Part shown: positions 36,269-44,732 of the stretch, piece by piece
Numbering within the stretch: position 1 is the first letter of the stretch
Layout: every line of letters begins with the position of its first letter
Source of the DNA: Bacteroidales bacterium
Lineage (GTDB): Bacteria; Bacteroidota; Bacteroidia; Bacteroidales; Bacteroidaceae
Assembly (NCBI GenBank): GCA_004552195.1
Contig: SFPC01000008.1
Span: 1 to 64,000, forward strand
Length of the DNA stretch: 64,000 nt
Direction of reading: 5' to 3'
Notes under the pieces: model-generated
The model's database searches: none
What the model saw: only the letters and a program-made list of their open reading frames with translations
What the model was told of the DNA's origin: nothing
Program-made: the position numbers and the translations under genes

Positions 36269-38707
36269 ATGAAAAAAATTACATGTTTACTCTCATTGCT
36301 CTTGCTGTGTGCAGGCGCAATGAAAGCCACAGCGCAGAATCTTCTGGATCGCAGTGGCTGGACTGTTACAACCTCAGGCGAATGTGATGACAGCGGCTCT
36401 GGTCATGCTGCTGCCATTACTGATGGCAACACGGATTCTTTCTGGCATTCCAATTGGGGAGGTAACAATAAATCCGGTGATGAAAGTCAGAATTTGCCCC
36501 AATTCTTCCAAATTGATTTGGGCGAAGCACAAAACTTCCAAGGTTTTGCCTATATGCCTCGCTTTCAGAACGGCGCACCGGCTAATGGTTCTGTAACTTC
36601 CTTTGAAGTTTATGTTAGCAACACTCCTTTTGTAACGCCCAAAGACGGAACCACGTCTATTGATGCCTCAGTAAAAAATGCAGCTACCATTGTAACAGAA
36701 GTTCAAGCCAATCACACACCTTATCTTACAGGTTCTATTGACTACACCGGCCGAACTTCCAGCAAATACTACACATTCAGTGCTGAAGCTGCAACGAGTG
36801 CGCAATATGTATTATTTGTAATTACCGGTTCTGGCGGAGCAAGACCCAACCTATTTGGTAGCTGTATTGAATTCTATCTTTCTGCATCCGATGCTGCTAC
36901 AACTTATGAAACCTTAAATCAACCTTTCTTTAAGGAACAGCTTAACACGTTGCTGACTCAAGCAAAGAGCAACATTGGCAGCACACCGGGAACTTATTCT
37001 CAGACTTCCATTGATAATGCTCAAGCAGTTTATGACAGCGAAACCGCAACAGCTGATGAAATTGAAGCTGCCAAGAACGCACTTCTTCCCAATCAGCCGC
37101 AAGCAAACGTTGTCTATCGAATCCTTTCCGCTTACACGGGTTATGAAACAAACCAACATGTAAAGAAAGCTATGTACAGCAACGGTACTAAACTGATGTG
37201 GGGCACAGAAGCGACGAGTGATGCCAGTCAGTATTGGTTGCTCACTCCGAACGGCGACAACACGTTCACCATGCAGAACATCGATGATGATTTGTATGCC
37301 ACTAACGACCTCACTATGAATACCACCGGAGCCGGTCAGGTTAAATTAGTCATGACAGAAGCCGGCGTATTCAACATTCGCATTGGTAACGGTGGACCGT
37401 TGCATACCGAAGGACATGGAGGTGGTAACGGCACAGGCGGAAGAGTGGTTAGCTACGGAACTTGGGGTTCAGAAGGTAGTAACAGCGCTTCTTCATGGAG
37501 AATCGTAGAAGCTTCTTATGAAGAAATGAAAAGCATTTCCAAATCCGCTCATGCCTTTACCACTGCATACGGTAGAATTGTCAATGACTACGTCATAACG
37601 GAAGAAGATGCTAACGCCTTCAATTCTGCACTGGCAGCTGCAAACACAACTGAAGAAGCTTCTCAGGTACTTCGCGAGCAATTACCCATCAAAATAGATA
37701 AAGTTGTATTGTCTGCCGACAAATATTATCGCATTGTCTGCCTTAGCCCCAAAACCAATAATGATGGAGATATTAACTACAATACGCTGACAAGAGGTGC
37801 TAGCAATGTAGTTACCACTCCTTATAGCAAATCTAATGTAGACCAAATCTGGCAATTTGTTGAAACAACCGGTGGTTATAAGCTAAAGAACGCCAATGCT
37901 GGTCAATACATTGACAACGTGGTAGCAGGTAATGGCTTATCATTCCGTGCTAATCTGTCAGAAACTGGTGATGTGCTCACCTTATCTGAATACTCTGCCA
38001 CTCACTTCCGCCTGAATGGCGAATCCGGCTATCCTATCTTTGCAGAAAACCATCCTTCGGAAAATTATGCAGTAGGTGCATGGAATAGTGGCGACAACAG
38101 TGCTTCGTCATGGTATATCGTTGAAGTAAACGACCTCGAAGTGGCCCTCCACACCGTGGATGGCGTTTCCTACGCTTCGGCTTACCTGCCCTTCCCCGTA
38201 CAAGGCGAAGGTATCTACACGGGTACCATCGACGGCAACGGCTCTTCGCTCGACATGACTGCACAGACAGGTGTAGTGCCCGCAGAAACGGGTATCGTCA
38301 TCAAGAGCCCCTATACGACAGCTACCCTCACCATCGGCGGCACGGCTGACGCTGACGTTACCGACAACAGCCTCAAGGGTACGCTCACCGCTGTGACCGA
38401 AAACCTCACGAGCTACCTCGTGCTCGGCGTGAGCAACGACAATACCGGCATCGGCTTCTTCACTCCCAGCGAAAGACTCACCACCATCGCCGCCAACAAG
38501 GCTTACCTCCTTGCCGCTGAAGTGCCCGACGCACCGCACGCCCTCGCCATGAACTTCGGCGGTGAAGCTACCGGCGTTGGCACTGTCATCACCGAGAACG
38601 GCATCCAGAGCAACGCTCCCGTGTTCGACCTCAGCGGCCGCCGCGTGATGCAGACCGTGAAGGGTGGTCTCTACATCCAGAACGGAAAGAAATTCATCGT
38701 TAAGTAA
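36269..38707 (+). CDS. Secreted discoidin/CBM32-type protein with T9SS sorting domain, compositionally mosaic
   Basis: An 812-residue exported protein. In order it has a signal peptide (1-22), a discoidin/F5-8C-like domain (about 25-205, AAITDGNTDSFWHSNWGG), a FIVAR-like helical segment (about 212-272) and two beta-trefoil-like regions with WRIVEASYEEM and WYIVEVNDLEV ends. A C-terminal region ends VFDLSGRRVMQTVKGGLYIQ-type with IVK, the T9SS type A pattern. No catalytic domain is seen, so it is probably an adhesin or glycan-binding protein. DNA is AT-rich with T/A-ending codons to about 38120, then switches to the GC-rich codon use of its neighbours for the last 190 codons. Confidence 0.82.
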   Translation: MKKITCLLSLLLLCAGAMKATAQNLLDRSGWTVTTSGECDDSGSGHAAAITDGNTDSFWHSNWGGNNKSGDESQNLPQFFQIDLGEAQNFQGFAYMPRFQNGAPANGSVTSFEVYVSNTPFVTPKDGTTSIDASVKNAATIVTEVQANHTPYLTGSIDYTGRTSSKYYTFSAEAATSAQYVLFVITGSGGARPNLFGSCIEFYLSASDAATTYETLNQPFFKEQLNTLLTQAKSNIGSTPGTYSQTSIDNAQAVYDSETATADEIEAAKNALLPNQPQANVVYRILSAYTGYETNQHVKKAMYSNGTKLMWGTEATSDASQYWLLTPNGDNTFTMQNIDDDLYATNDLTMNTTGAGQVKLVMTEAGVFNIRIGNGGPLHTEGHGGGNGTGGRVVSYGTWGSEGSNSASSWRIVEASYEEMKSISKSAHAFTTAYGRIVNDYVITEEDANAFNSALAAANTTEEASQVLREQLPIKIDKVVLSADKYYRIVCLSPKTNNDGDINYNTLTRGASNVVTTPYSKSNVDQIWQFVETTGGYKLKNANAGQYIDNVVAGNGLSFRANLSETGDVLTLSEYSATHFRLNGESGYPIFAENHPSENYAVGAWNSGDNSASSWYIVEVNDLEVALHTVDGVSYASAYLPFPVQGEGIYTGTIDGNGSSLDMTAQTGVVPAETGIVIKSPYTTATLTIGGTADADVTDNSLKGTLTAVTENLTSYLVLGVSNDNTGIGFFTPSERLTTIAANKAYLLAAEVPDAPHALAMNFGGEATGVGTVITENGIQSNAPVFDLSGRRVMQTVKGGLYIQNGKKFIVK

Positions 38708-38733
38708 TCATCATCTCTCAAAATTCAGACATC

Positions 38734-38895
38734 ATGAAAAAAACTTATATAAAGCCCTCCGCCACTGCCGTGGCCCTGCAAATTGAGGACGCTATCCTGA
38801 CCGGTAGCACCTTTAGAATCAACAAGGGAGAAAAGACCGACGAAGCCTTCTCCGAAAGTAAGGGATGGAGCTACGACGACTGGAGCGAGGAATAA
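38734..38895 (+). CDS. Short peptide gene (MKKTYIKPS...DDW family)
   Basis: A 53-codon frame starting at ATG 38734, 26 bp after the CBM gene. The peptide begins MKKTYIKPSATAVALQIED, has a Leu-Thr-Gly-Ser turn and ends in a conserved-looking acidic tail SYDDWSEE. Very short peptides with a K-x-Y-I-x-P opening and an acidic Asp/Trp ending are scattered in Prevotella-type genomes, often after secreted-protein genes; the function is unknown to me. A strong terminator follows, which supports a real gene end. It has no hydrophobic signal peptide. Confidence 0.6.
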   Translation: MKKTYIKPSATAVALQIEDAILTGSTFRINKGEKTDEAFSESKGWSYDDWSEE

Positions 38896-38924
38896 AGCGC
38901 CGCTAAGGCACAACTGACCATCTC

Positions 38925-38967
38925 CACCGGCCATGCGAACAAGTTTCGCGTGGCCGGTGCTTGTTTT
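38925..38967 (+). terminator. Terminator after the short peptide gene
   Basis: Stem CACCGGCCATGCGA/TCGCGTGGCCGGTG (one wobble) followed by CTTGTTTT. Confidence 0.75.
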
Positions 38968-39026
38968 GACGTCTATCAAGCCGATTTCGCAAAATGTTTG
39001 CTACTTTCGCGCCAGAAATAAAATAA

Positions 39027-39178
39027 TTCAAGTTTCGCAAGTGTAAAGGTTATGAGGAATAAGGTTATGAGGTTATAAAGTTACTGTTAGAAGTTTTCGC
39101 ATATCAGAAAAGACGATACAGAGAGCGAAGCGACCCTAACCTAATAACCCATAAGTTTCGCACCCCGCGAAACTTGAA
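39027..39178. repeat. Family C MITE-like element with terminal inverted repeats
   Basis: A 152-bp unit bounded by TTCAAGTTTCGC (39027-39038) and GCGAAACTTGAA (39167-39178). The interior has GGTTATGAGGAATAAGGTTATGAGG and the phrase GAGCGAAGCGACC. A stretch of 79 nt (39041-39119) is identical to 43601-43679. It ends 19 bp before the PBP4 start codon. No transposase is nearby. Confidence 0.75.
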
Positions 39179-39197
39179 GCATAACTGTATGTACTGC

Positions 39198-40445
39198 ATG
39201 AAAACCTATATCGCCACACTGCTCCTTCTGCTCTCTGCCTCGTGGGCCTCGGCCCGCACGCTCGTCAGGCCGCTGCCCCAAGTGCCGGACTCCATCGCCG
39301 TGCCCGACACGGCGGACGCGGAGATGGCGGAACCGTTTCCCGAAGACCACCGACCGCTGCGCGAACGTCTCCAATCGCTGCTCGAAAACGACATCTTCGA
39401 CCGCACGCAGGTGGGGCTGTATGTGTACGACCTGACGGCGGACACGCTCGTCCTGGCCTACCACGAAAGGCAGTGTATGCGCCCGGCATCGAACGAGAAA
39501 CTGGTGACGGCCATCACGGCACTCTCCACGCTGGGCACGGACTACAAATATGAAACGCGGCTGTTGGCGGACGCTGTACCGACGGACTCGGTCTTCTCCG
39601 GCCGCCTGTACGTCCGGGGTGGCTACGACCCGCTGCTTGACCGCGACGACCTGCGCGCCATGGCGGACTCGCTCCTCTCGCTCGGAGTGCGCCGACTGGC
39701 AGGGGCGGTGTGGCTGGACCGCTCGATGAAGGACGGGAAACAGTGGGGCTGGGGATGGTGCTGGGACGACAAGGAGGTGCCGCTGGACCCGCTGCTGTGC
39801 CATAACCGGGCGGACTTCGCGGAACGGCTGCGGCAGGTGTTCACCGAAAAGGGCATCGCGTGGGACGGAACGGTGCAGGACGGCACGGCACCCCAGGGGC
39901 TGACGACGCTCTGCGTGCGCCGCCACACACTGGACGCGGTGCTGCTGCCCATGATGAAGCAGAGCGACAACTCAATGGCGGAGTCGGTGTTCTACCAGTT
40001 GGCGGCCCACGGAGGGCAACGCCATGCGGGTCGCAAACAGGCGGTACGCCACATCGAGCGGTTGGTGCGCGAGCTGGGCTTGGAGCCCGACCACTACCAG
40101 TTTGCCGACGGCTCTGGCCTCTCGCTCTACAACTACCTCACGCCGCAGCTCCTGGGTCGTCTGCTGCGCTATGCCTACGCCCACGAACCTGTGTACCGCC
40201 ACCTGCTCCCCACCCTGCCCGTGGCGGGCGAGGACGGCACGCTGCGCAAACGGATGCGTGGCACGGAAGCGGCGGGCAACGTGCAGGCGAAGACGGGAAC
40301 GGTGGAAGGGGTCAGCACGCTCTCGGGTTACTGTACCGCAGCGAACGGCAACCGCCTGTGTTTCAGCATCATGAACCAGGGCATTCGCCACACGTCGACG
40401 GGCCGCCATTTCCAGGACCGCCTGTGCCGCGAGCTGTGCCGGTAG
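39198..40445 (+). CDS. dacB: D-alanyl-D-alanine carboxypeptidase/endopeptidase (PBP4, DacB type)
   Basis: A 415-residue periplasmic penicillin-binding protein of the S13 family. The three active-site motifs are present: SxxK in RPASNEKL, SxN in KQSDNSMAE and KTG in QAKTGTVEG. It has a signal peptide (MKTYIATLLLLLSASWASA). ATG codons at 39189 and 39198 are both possible; 39198 gives the cleaner signal peptide. It trims peptidoglycan stem peptides or cross-links. The MITE-like repeat ends just upstream and may shape its promoter. Confidence 0.92.
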   Translation: MKTYIATLLLLLSASWASARTLVRPLPQVPDSIAVPDTADAEMAEPFPEDHRPLRERLQSLLENDIFDRTQVGLYVYDLTADTLVLAYHERQCMRPASNEKLVTAITALSTLGTDYKYETRLLADAVPTDSVFSGRLYVRGGYDPLLDRDDLRAMADSLLSLGVRRLAGAVWLDRSMKDGKQWGWGWCWDDKEVPLDPLLCHNRADFAERLRQVFTEKGIAWDGTVQDGTAPQGLTTLCVRRHTLDAVLLPMMKQSDNSMAESVFYQLAAHGGQRHAGRKQAVRHIERLVRELGLEPDHYQFADGSGLSLYNYLTPQLLGRLLRYAYAHEPVYRHLLPTLPVAGEDGTLRKRMRGTEAAGNVQAKTGTVEGVSTLSGYCTAANGNRLCFSIMNQGIRHTSTGRHFQDRLCRELCR

Positions 40446-40477
40446 CCGCCGCCGCTCCCGCACCACAACAAAAAATT

Positions 40478-40798
40478 TATTGACGACAACGAAGACAACT
40501 TGGGACAACTAATTATTGGTTGTCATGAGTTGTCTTTTGTTGTCCCTGTTGTTGGAAAAAAAAATTGACGACAACGAAGACAACTTGGGACAACTAATTA
40601 TTGGTTGTCATGAGTTGTCTTTTGTTGTCCCTGTTGTTGGGAAAAAAAATTGACGACAACGAAGACAACATCAAACAACATTTATTGCGTTGTCAGAAAT
40701 TGTATAAGTTGTCATTGTTGTTGTAAAAAATAATTGACGACAACGGGGACAATCCCGCACAACCCATAAAAGTTGTCTGAGGATTGTCCCCGTTGTCG
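40478..40798. repeat. Family B array 3 (85 bp tandem units)
   Basis: Units begin with TTGACGACAACGAAGACAAC at 40480, 40565, 40650 and (degenerate) 40734, giving periods of 85, 85 and 84 bp. The first two units are nearly identical. Each unit has GACAACTAATTATTGGTTGTC, a strong dyad. It lies between the convergent PBP4 and GH20 genes. Confidence 0.85.
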
Positions 40799-40813
40799 TG
40801 GAGGGCGCCGCGC

Positions 40814-42985
40814 TCAATACTTCATCGAGAACGTCAGGCCGCGCCGCTGCATGTCCCGGAGCGTGGGGGCGAGGCGCAGAAGGAAACCTTCCCACGAACG
40901 AACGGCGGACGGACTCCAACCCACCTCCGCCAGCGCCATGGCACGCGGATATGCTTGGTAATAAATGCGCTCCGGCGAGTTGATACACTCGCTCCACAAC
41001 GTGCCGGCCACGCCAAAAAGATTGTTGCGCTCAAACTCCTCGCCCAAACCCCAGGAAGGATCGAGCGAATAGGTGCTCTGGAGCGACGTGACGGGCATTC
41101 CCCAATTCACCTCCGGCATGTCGCCCGGCGCCATGGGATAGTCGAGATAACAATGCTCGCCGGGACAGAGCATGATGCGCGCATTGTTCGCCATGGCCGC
41201 CTCGGCAGCCGCACGTGTCAGGCCGTGACGCCAGGCAAAGGTGACGCAGCCCGAGGGAATGCGCTTAAAGTCCGTTTCGTACCAGAACATGGGCGTCTTG
41301 TCGTACTTCGTGCGCAGCGTGTCGATGATGCGGCCGAAGAGATGCTCCTGCAAACGCCAGTTTTCCGAGCGGTCGGTCGTCGTGATGCCGAGCTGCTGCT
41401 TCAGCTTCAGGCAGTTGGGGCAAGAAGTCCAGCAGTCGAGTGCCGGGTTGCCCGCCTCGTCACCCCCCAGGTGGACGTAGGGCGAAGGGAACACGTCGGC
41501 CAGTTCGCGGAACACGTTGCCGAGAAATTCATAGGTAAACTCGTTGCCGGGACACAGCAACTCGTCTGACACGCCGCACGTAGTGCGCAGAGGCACCCGA
41601 CGAGCGTGGCAGGTGAGTTCAGGATAAACGTGGATGGCGGCAACCTCATGGCCGGGCATCTCTATCTCCGGCACCACCTGCACGTGGTACTGCGCGGCAA
41701 ATTCGACCAGCTCGCGCATCTGCTCCTGGGTGTAGTACCCGCTGTCGGGTCTGAGCATATCGTCCATGCCCACGCGGCTCGAAGCCTCGGCAGTGAGACG
41801 CGGATAAGTCTTGATCTCGATGCGCCATGCCTGGTCGTCGACGAGGTGGAGGTGGAGTGCGTTGAGCTTGTAACGCGCCATTTCGGGGACAAAGGCTTTC
41901 AGATGGTCGAAGGGGATGAACGTGCGGCAGGGGTCCACCATCAGTTCGCGGATGTGGGTGCGCGGCGTGTCGGAGATGACGAGTTGCGGAACAGACTGGC
42001 AACAGGCCGAAGAACCGTCGGCGCGCAGCAGCTGGTCGAGCGTCATGAGGCCGTAGAACACGCCGGCTGCACTGCCGCCCCGGATGTCCACGCCGTCGGC
42101 CTTCACCTCCAAGCGATAAGCCTCACGGTCGGTGAGCGAGGGGTCGAGGGAGAGCTTGATGACCGCCTCGGGGCAGCCTTTCTGTCGCGGCAAGGTGAGG
42201 AGCCGTTTGGCCACGATGCGCATGGCATGGCCCATTTCGTTTTCGAGCTGCGGCCCTGCATCCACGCGCCATTGGCGACCCAGCACGAGAGCCGGCCCCT
42301 CAGTGAGCTGCAAGTCGGCGGGCATGGGCATCAGCACTTCGGCGGGACGACACAGCGTGTTGGGGTTTTCCGGCTCCGCGAAGAAACGGCTCCACCCCGG
42401 GGCACGGCGGTATTTGCGCTCGCTGCCCTTGGGCACTTCGAGCCTGACGCGCCGGCGGTCCAGACCCTCGAAGGTCGAGGCGCAGGCCGGCGGGGGCGTG
42501 GCGGAGAGCAGGCGCACGGTGTGCAGCGACCGGAGTCCGGCAAAGGCAAACTCGCCCAGCTCGGGCCGTCCTTCGATGGTCAGCTCCTCCACTCCGCAGC
42601 AGGCGGAGAAGGCGCCGCTGCCCACCTGCTCCACCGCAGCGGGCAGGACGAGGGTGCGCAGCGAACGGCAGGCATAGAAGGCTTGCGACCCGATGCTTCG
42701 CAGGTTGCGGGGCAGGACCACGCTTTCGAGACGGCTGCGCGAATGGAAAGCGTTGTCGGGGATGAGGGGACAGTCGGCATCGGCAAGGTTGACCTCGCGG
42801 AGTTGCCAGCAGAGGTCGCGGAGCTGGCGGAAGTCGGAGTTGCCTTCCACGGAGAGGCGGCCGGTGAGGGTGATGCGCTCGGCGGCGGCTTTCTGTTCGG
42901 GCTGGAGCCGGTCCATGCGTTCGACGGTCTGGGCCATGCTCAGAAGCGACAGCGCAAAGGCTGTCAGGGTAAGACGTATTTTCAT
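40814..42985 (-). CDS. GH20 beta-N-acetylhexosaminidase with N-terminal BspA-type LRR domain
   Basis: A 723-residue exported enzyme with a signal peptide (ending LLSMAQ). Residues about 20-205 are BspA/LRR_5 repeats (LESVVLPRNLRSIGSQAFYACRSL, LVLPAAVEQVGSGAFSACCGVEEL). A GH20b-like domain and the GH20 barrel follow, with the catalytic pair Asp509-Glu510 in VHLGGDEAG, plus RELMVDPCRTFIP and LHLHLVDDQAWRIEI. It removes terminal GlcNAc/GalNAc from host glycans or glycolipids. Fusing LRR_5 repeats to GH20 is uncommon and may target the enzyme. The start is the ATG at 42985. Confidence 0.93.
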   Translation of the reverse strand: MKIRLTLTAFALSLLSMAQTVERMDRLQPEQKAAAERITLTGRLSVEGNSDFRQLRDLCWQLREVNLADADCPLIPDNAFHSRSRLESVVLPRNLRSIGSQAFYACRSLRTLVLPAAVEQVGSGAFSACCGVEELTIEGRPELGEFAFAGLRSLHTVRLLSATPPPACASTFEGLDRRRVRLEVPKGSERKYRRAPGWSRFFAEPENPNTLCRPAEVLMPMPADLQLTEGPALVLGRQWRVDAGPQLENEMGHAMRIVAKRLLTLPRQKGCPEAVIKLSLDPSLTDREAYRLEVKADGVDIRGGSAAGVFYGLMTLDQLLRADGSSACCQSVPQLVISDTPRTHIRELMVDPCRTFIPFDHLKAFVPEMARYKLNALHLHLVDDQAWRIEIKTYPRLTAEASSRVGMDDMLRPDSGYYTQEQMRELVEFAAQYHVQVVPEIEMPGHEVAAIHVYPELTCHARRVPLRTTCGVSDELLCPGNEFTYEFLGNVFRELADVFPSPYVHLGGDEAGNPALDCWTSCPNCLKLKQQLGITTTDRSENWRLQEHLFGRIIDTLRTKYDKTPMFWYETDFKRIPSGCVTFAWRHGLTRAAAEAAMANNARIMLCPGEHCYLDYPMAPGDMPEVNWGMPVTSLQSTYSLDPSWGLGEEFERNNLFGVAGTLWSECINSPERIYYQAYPRAMALAEVGWSPSAVRSWEGFLLRLAPTLRDMQRRGLTFSMKY

Positions 42986-43046
42986 GGCAGATAAGGGAAA
43001 AGGGATAACGGAATGGCACGCGCCGGACGTGCGGCGTGGCAGATTG

Positions 43047-43460
43047 TCAGAAGGTGATGGTGCGCGAACCGTCGGGCTGTTCCTCGATTTGCACCTTCAC
43101 GGCGTCGCCGGGCAGGAGTTCGTCCACCAGTTCGGGCCACTCCACAAAGCAGAGGGCACCGCTGTAGAAATAGTCCTCATAGCCCATGTCGTAAACCTCC
43201 TCCAGGCGTTGTATGCGGTAGAAGTCGAAATGGTAAATCAGCTCTCCGGTGGTGTCGGAGCGGTATTCGTTGACAATGCTGAAGGTGGGCGAGTTGACCA
43301 CGTCGGTCACGCCGAGCTCCTCGCAGACGGCTTTGATGAAAGTGGTTTTTCCGGCTCCCATCTTGCCGTAGAAGGCGAAGACGGTGGCCTGGTCGATGGC
43401 CCGGACAAAGGTGCGGGCGGCTTCGGGAAGGGCTTCGGTGGAAGCTACGTTGATTTGCAT
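43047..43460 (-). CDS. tsaE: tRNA threonylcarbamoyladenosine biosynthesis ATPase TsaE
   Basis: A 137-residue P-loop ATPase that works with TsaB and TsaD to place t6A on ANN-decoding tRNAs. Walker A is [10 protein letters not shown] (32-40). [30 protein letters not shown] and [16 protein letters not shown] are typical of the family, and the length is typical. It lies 61 bp upstream (in transcription) of the GH20 gene on the same strand. Confidence 0.93.
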   Translation of the reverse strand: MQINVASTEALPEAARTFVRAIDQATVFAFYGKMGAGKTTFIKAVCEELGVTDVVNSPTFSIVNEYRSDTTGELIYHFDFYRIQRLEEVYDMGYEDYFYSGALCFVEWPELVDELLPGDAVKVQIEEQPDGSRTITF

Positions 43461-43582
43461 CGTTCGGTAAGGAAAGGGTGATTAAAATGGGTTACTTCGG
43501 TTTCGTCAGTCAGAAGGTTATGGAGGATAAAAATAGGGTTCGTCGCAGTCAAAGCGGCCCAACGAGCCACTTTATGAGCGCC

Positions 43583-43712
43583 TAATTCAAGTTTCGCGGG
43601 GTGTAAAGGTTATGAGGAATAAGGTTATGAGGTTATAAAGTTACTGTTAGAAGTTTTCGCATATCAGAAAAGACGATACTCCGAGGGTAACTTTATAACC
43701 TCATCTAACCTT
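43583..43712. repeat. Family C repeat, copy 3 (left end only)
   Basis: It starts TAATTCAAGTTTCGC, continues with GGGGTGTAAAGG and is identical to the 39-kb element for 79 nt. It then diverges to CCGAGGGTAACTTTATAACCTC. Its left end extends the terminal inverted repeat to 18 bp (TTCAAGTTTCGCGGGGTG), matching the reverse complement of the right end of the 39-kb copy. It lies between tsaE and cysC. Confidence 0.7.
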
Positions 43713-43741
43713 CAAACTCATCATCTGAGAAAATGAAAGGG

Positions 43742-44371
43742 TTATTTTCCGGCTTCGGGAGCTTCGGTGGGTAGTTGGAGCAGGGTGAGCAGTCGGCCCA
43801 CGCTTTGGTCTATGGAGAGTTCGGCCGTGTTGAGCGCGAGCGCGGGGCAGGCGGGCGCTTCGAAGGGAGCGGAGATGCCGGTGAAGTGCTGCACCTCGCC
43901 CCGGCGGGCCTTGGCATAAAGCCCCTTGACGTCGCGCGCCTCGCACACTTCGAGGGGTGTGGAAACGTAGATTTCCTTGAAATCGTCGGGTCCGATGATG
44001 CGGCGTGCGAGTTGGCGCATTTCCTCTGTGGGACTGATGAAGGCTGCCAGCGTGATGACGCCCGTGTCGACAAAGAGCTTGGCCACTTCGGCAATGCGGC
44101 GGATGTTTTCCAAGCGGTCGGCGGCAGAAAACCCGAGGTTGGCATTGATGCCGGAGCGGATGTTGTCGCCGTCGAGCAGGCGGCACAGCAGTCCCCGCCG
44201 ATGCAGCTCCCGCTCCAACGCCACGGCCAGTGTGCTCTTGCCCGAACCGCTCAGACCGGTGAACCAGAGCATCACGCCGCGCTGACCCAGGAGTTGTTCC
44301 TTGTCGGCCCGCGTGAGCATACGGTCGAAGATGGGATAAATATTCGTGTTCTTGTTCATTTTTTTCAGCAT
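43742..44371 (-). CDS. cysC: Adenylyl-sulfate kinase
   Basis: A 209-residue P-loop kinase that phosphorylates adenosine 5'-phosphosulfate to PAPS. Walker A is FTGLSGSGKST. DGDNIRSGINANLGFS, FISPTEEMRQLAR, IYVSTPLEVCEARDVKGLYAKARRGE and FTGISAPFEAP are family hallmarks. ATGs at 44371 and 44359 are both possible starts. The usual neighbours cysD/cysN/cysQ are absent on both sides, so the gene stands alone here. Confidence 0.92.
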   Translation of the reverse strand: MLKKMNKNTNIYPIFDRMLTRADKEQLLGQRGVMLWFTGLSGSGKSTLAVALERELHRRGLLCRLLDGDNIRSGINANLGFSAADRLENIRRIAEVAKLFVDTGVITLAAFISPTEEMRQLARRIIGPDDFKEIYVSTPLEVCEARDVKGLYAKARRGEVQHFTGISAPFEAPACPALALNTAELSIDQSVGRLLTLLQLPTEAPEAGK

Positions 44372-44494
44372 GCTGATTGTGTGGGGGCGAAGTTAGTAGT
44401 TTTTGAGTTAAAAAGTCGAAGAGTTGAAAAGTTTATCCATCACAGCTTTTGCATCCGTTTGGCTGCGGGCGGACATTTGAAACATTTCGTTGAA

Positions 44495-44611
44495 AAGTCC
44501 CGGACTATTTTTTCCTACTCGTCGAGTAGAAATTTCAAGTCGCCGAGTTGTAAATTCTTCTCGCCGAATAGTAAATTCTTCTCGCCGAGTAGTAATTTCT
44601 TCTCGGCGAGC
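44495..44611. repeat. Family A palindromic repeat, copy 7 (extended)
   Basis: AGTCCCGGACTA-T6, then CTACTCGTCGAGTAG, followed by four more CTCGCCGA/CTCGGCGAG phrases separated by TAAATTCTT-like spacers. It is the longest palindrome string of the family here. Confidence 0.75.
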
Positions 44612-44655
44612 AGGGAAAGACACAGCAGCGAAACGACAGAAAAAAACGCATGTAT

Positions 44656-44723
44656 GTAATTTTTACGCAAAATAATTTGGATATTTGACAGCAAGCATAT
44701 TACCTTTGCGGCGTAATTTTTAC
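44656..44723 (+). promoter_or_regulatory. Promoter and candidate operator pair of the Nudix regulator gene
   Basis: The promoter is TTTG at 44676-44679, a 21-nt spacer and TACCTTTG at 44701-44708. It is flanked by two identical 11-bp palindromes GTAATTTTTAC, at 44656-44666 and 44713-44723, one upstream of the -33 box and one at the start site. This is the geometry of an autoregulated promoter. A related GTAA-C-TTAC palindrome precedes the next gene. Confidence 0.65.
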
Positions 44724-44732
44724 ACAACTACA

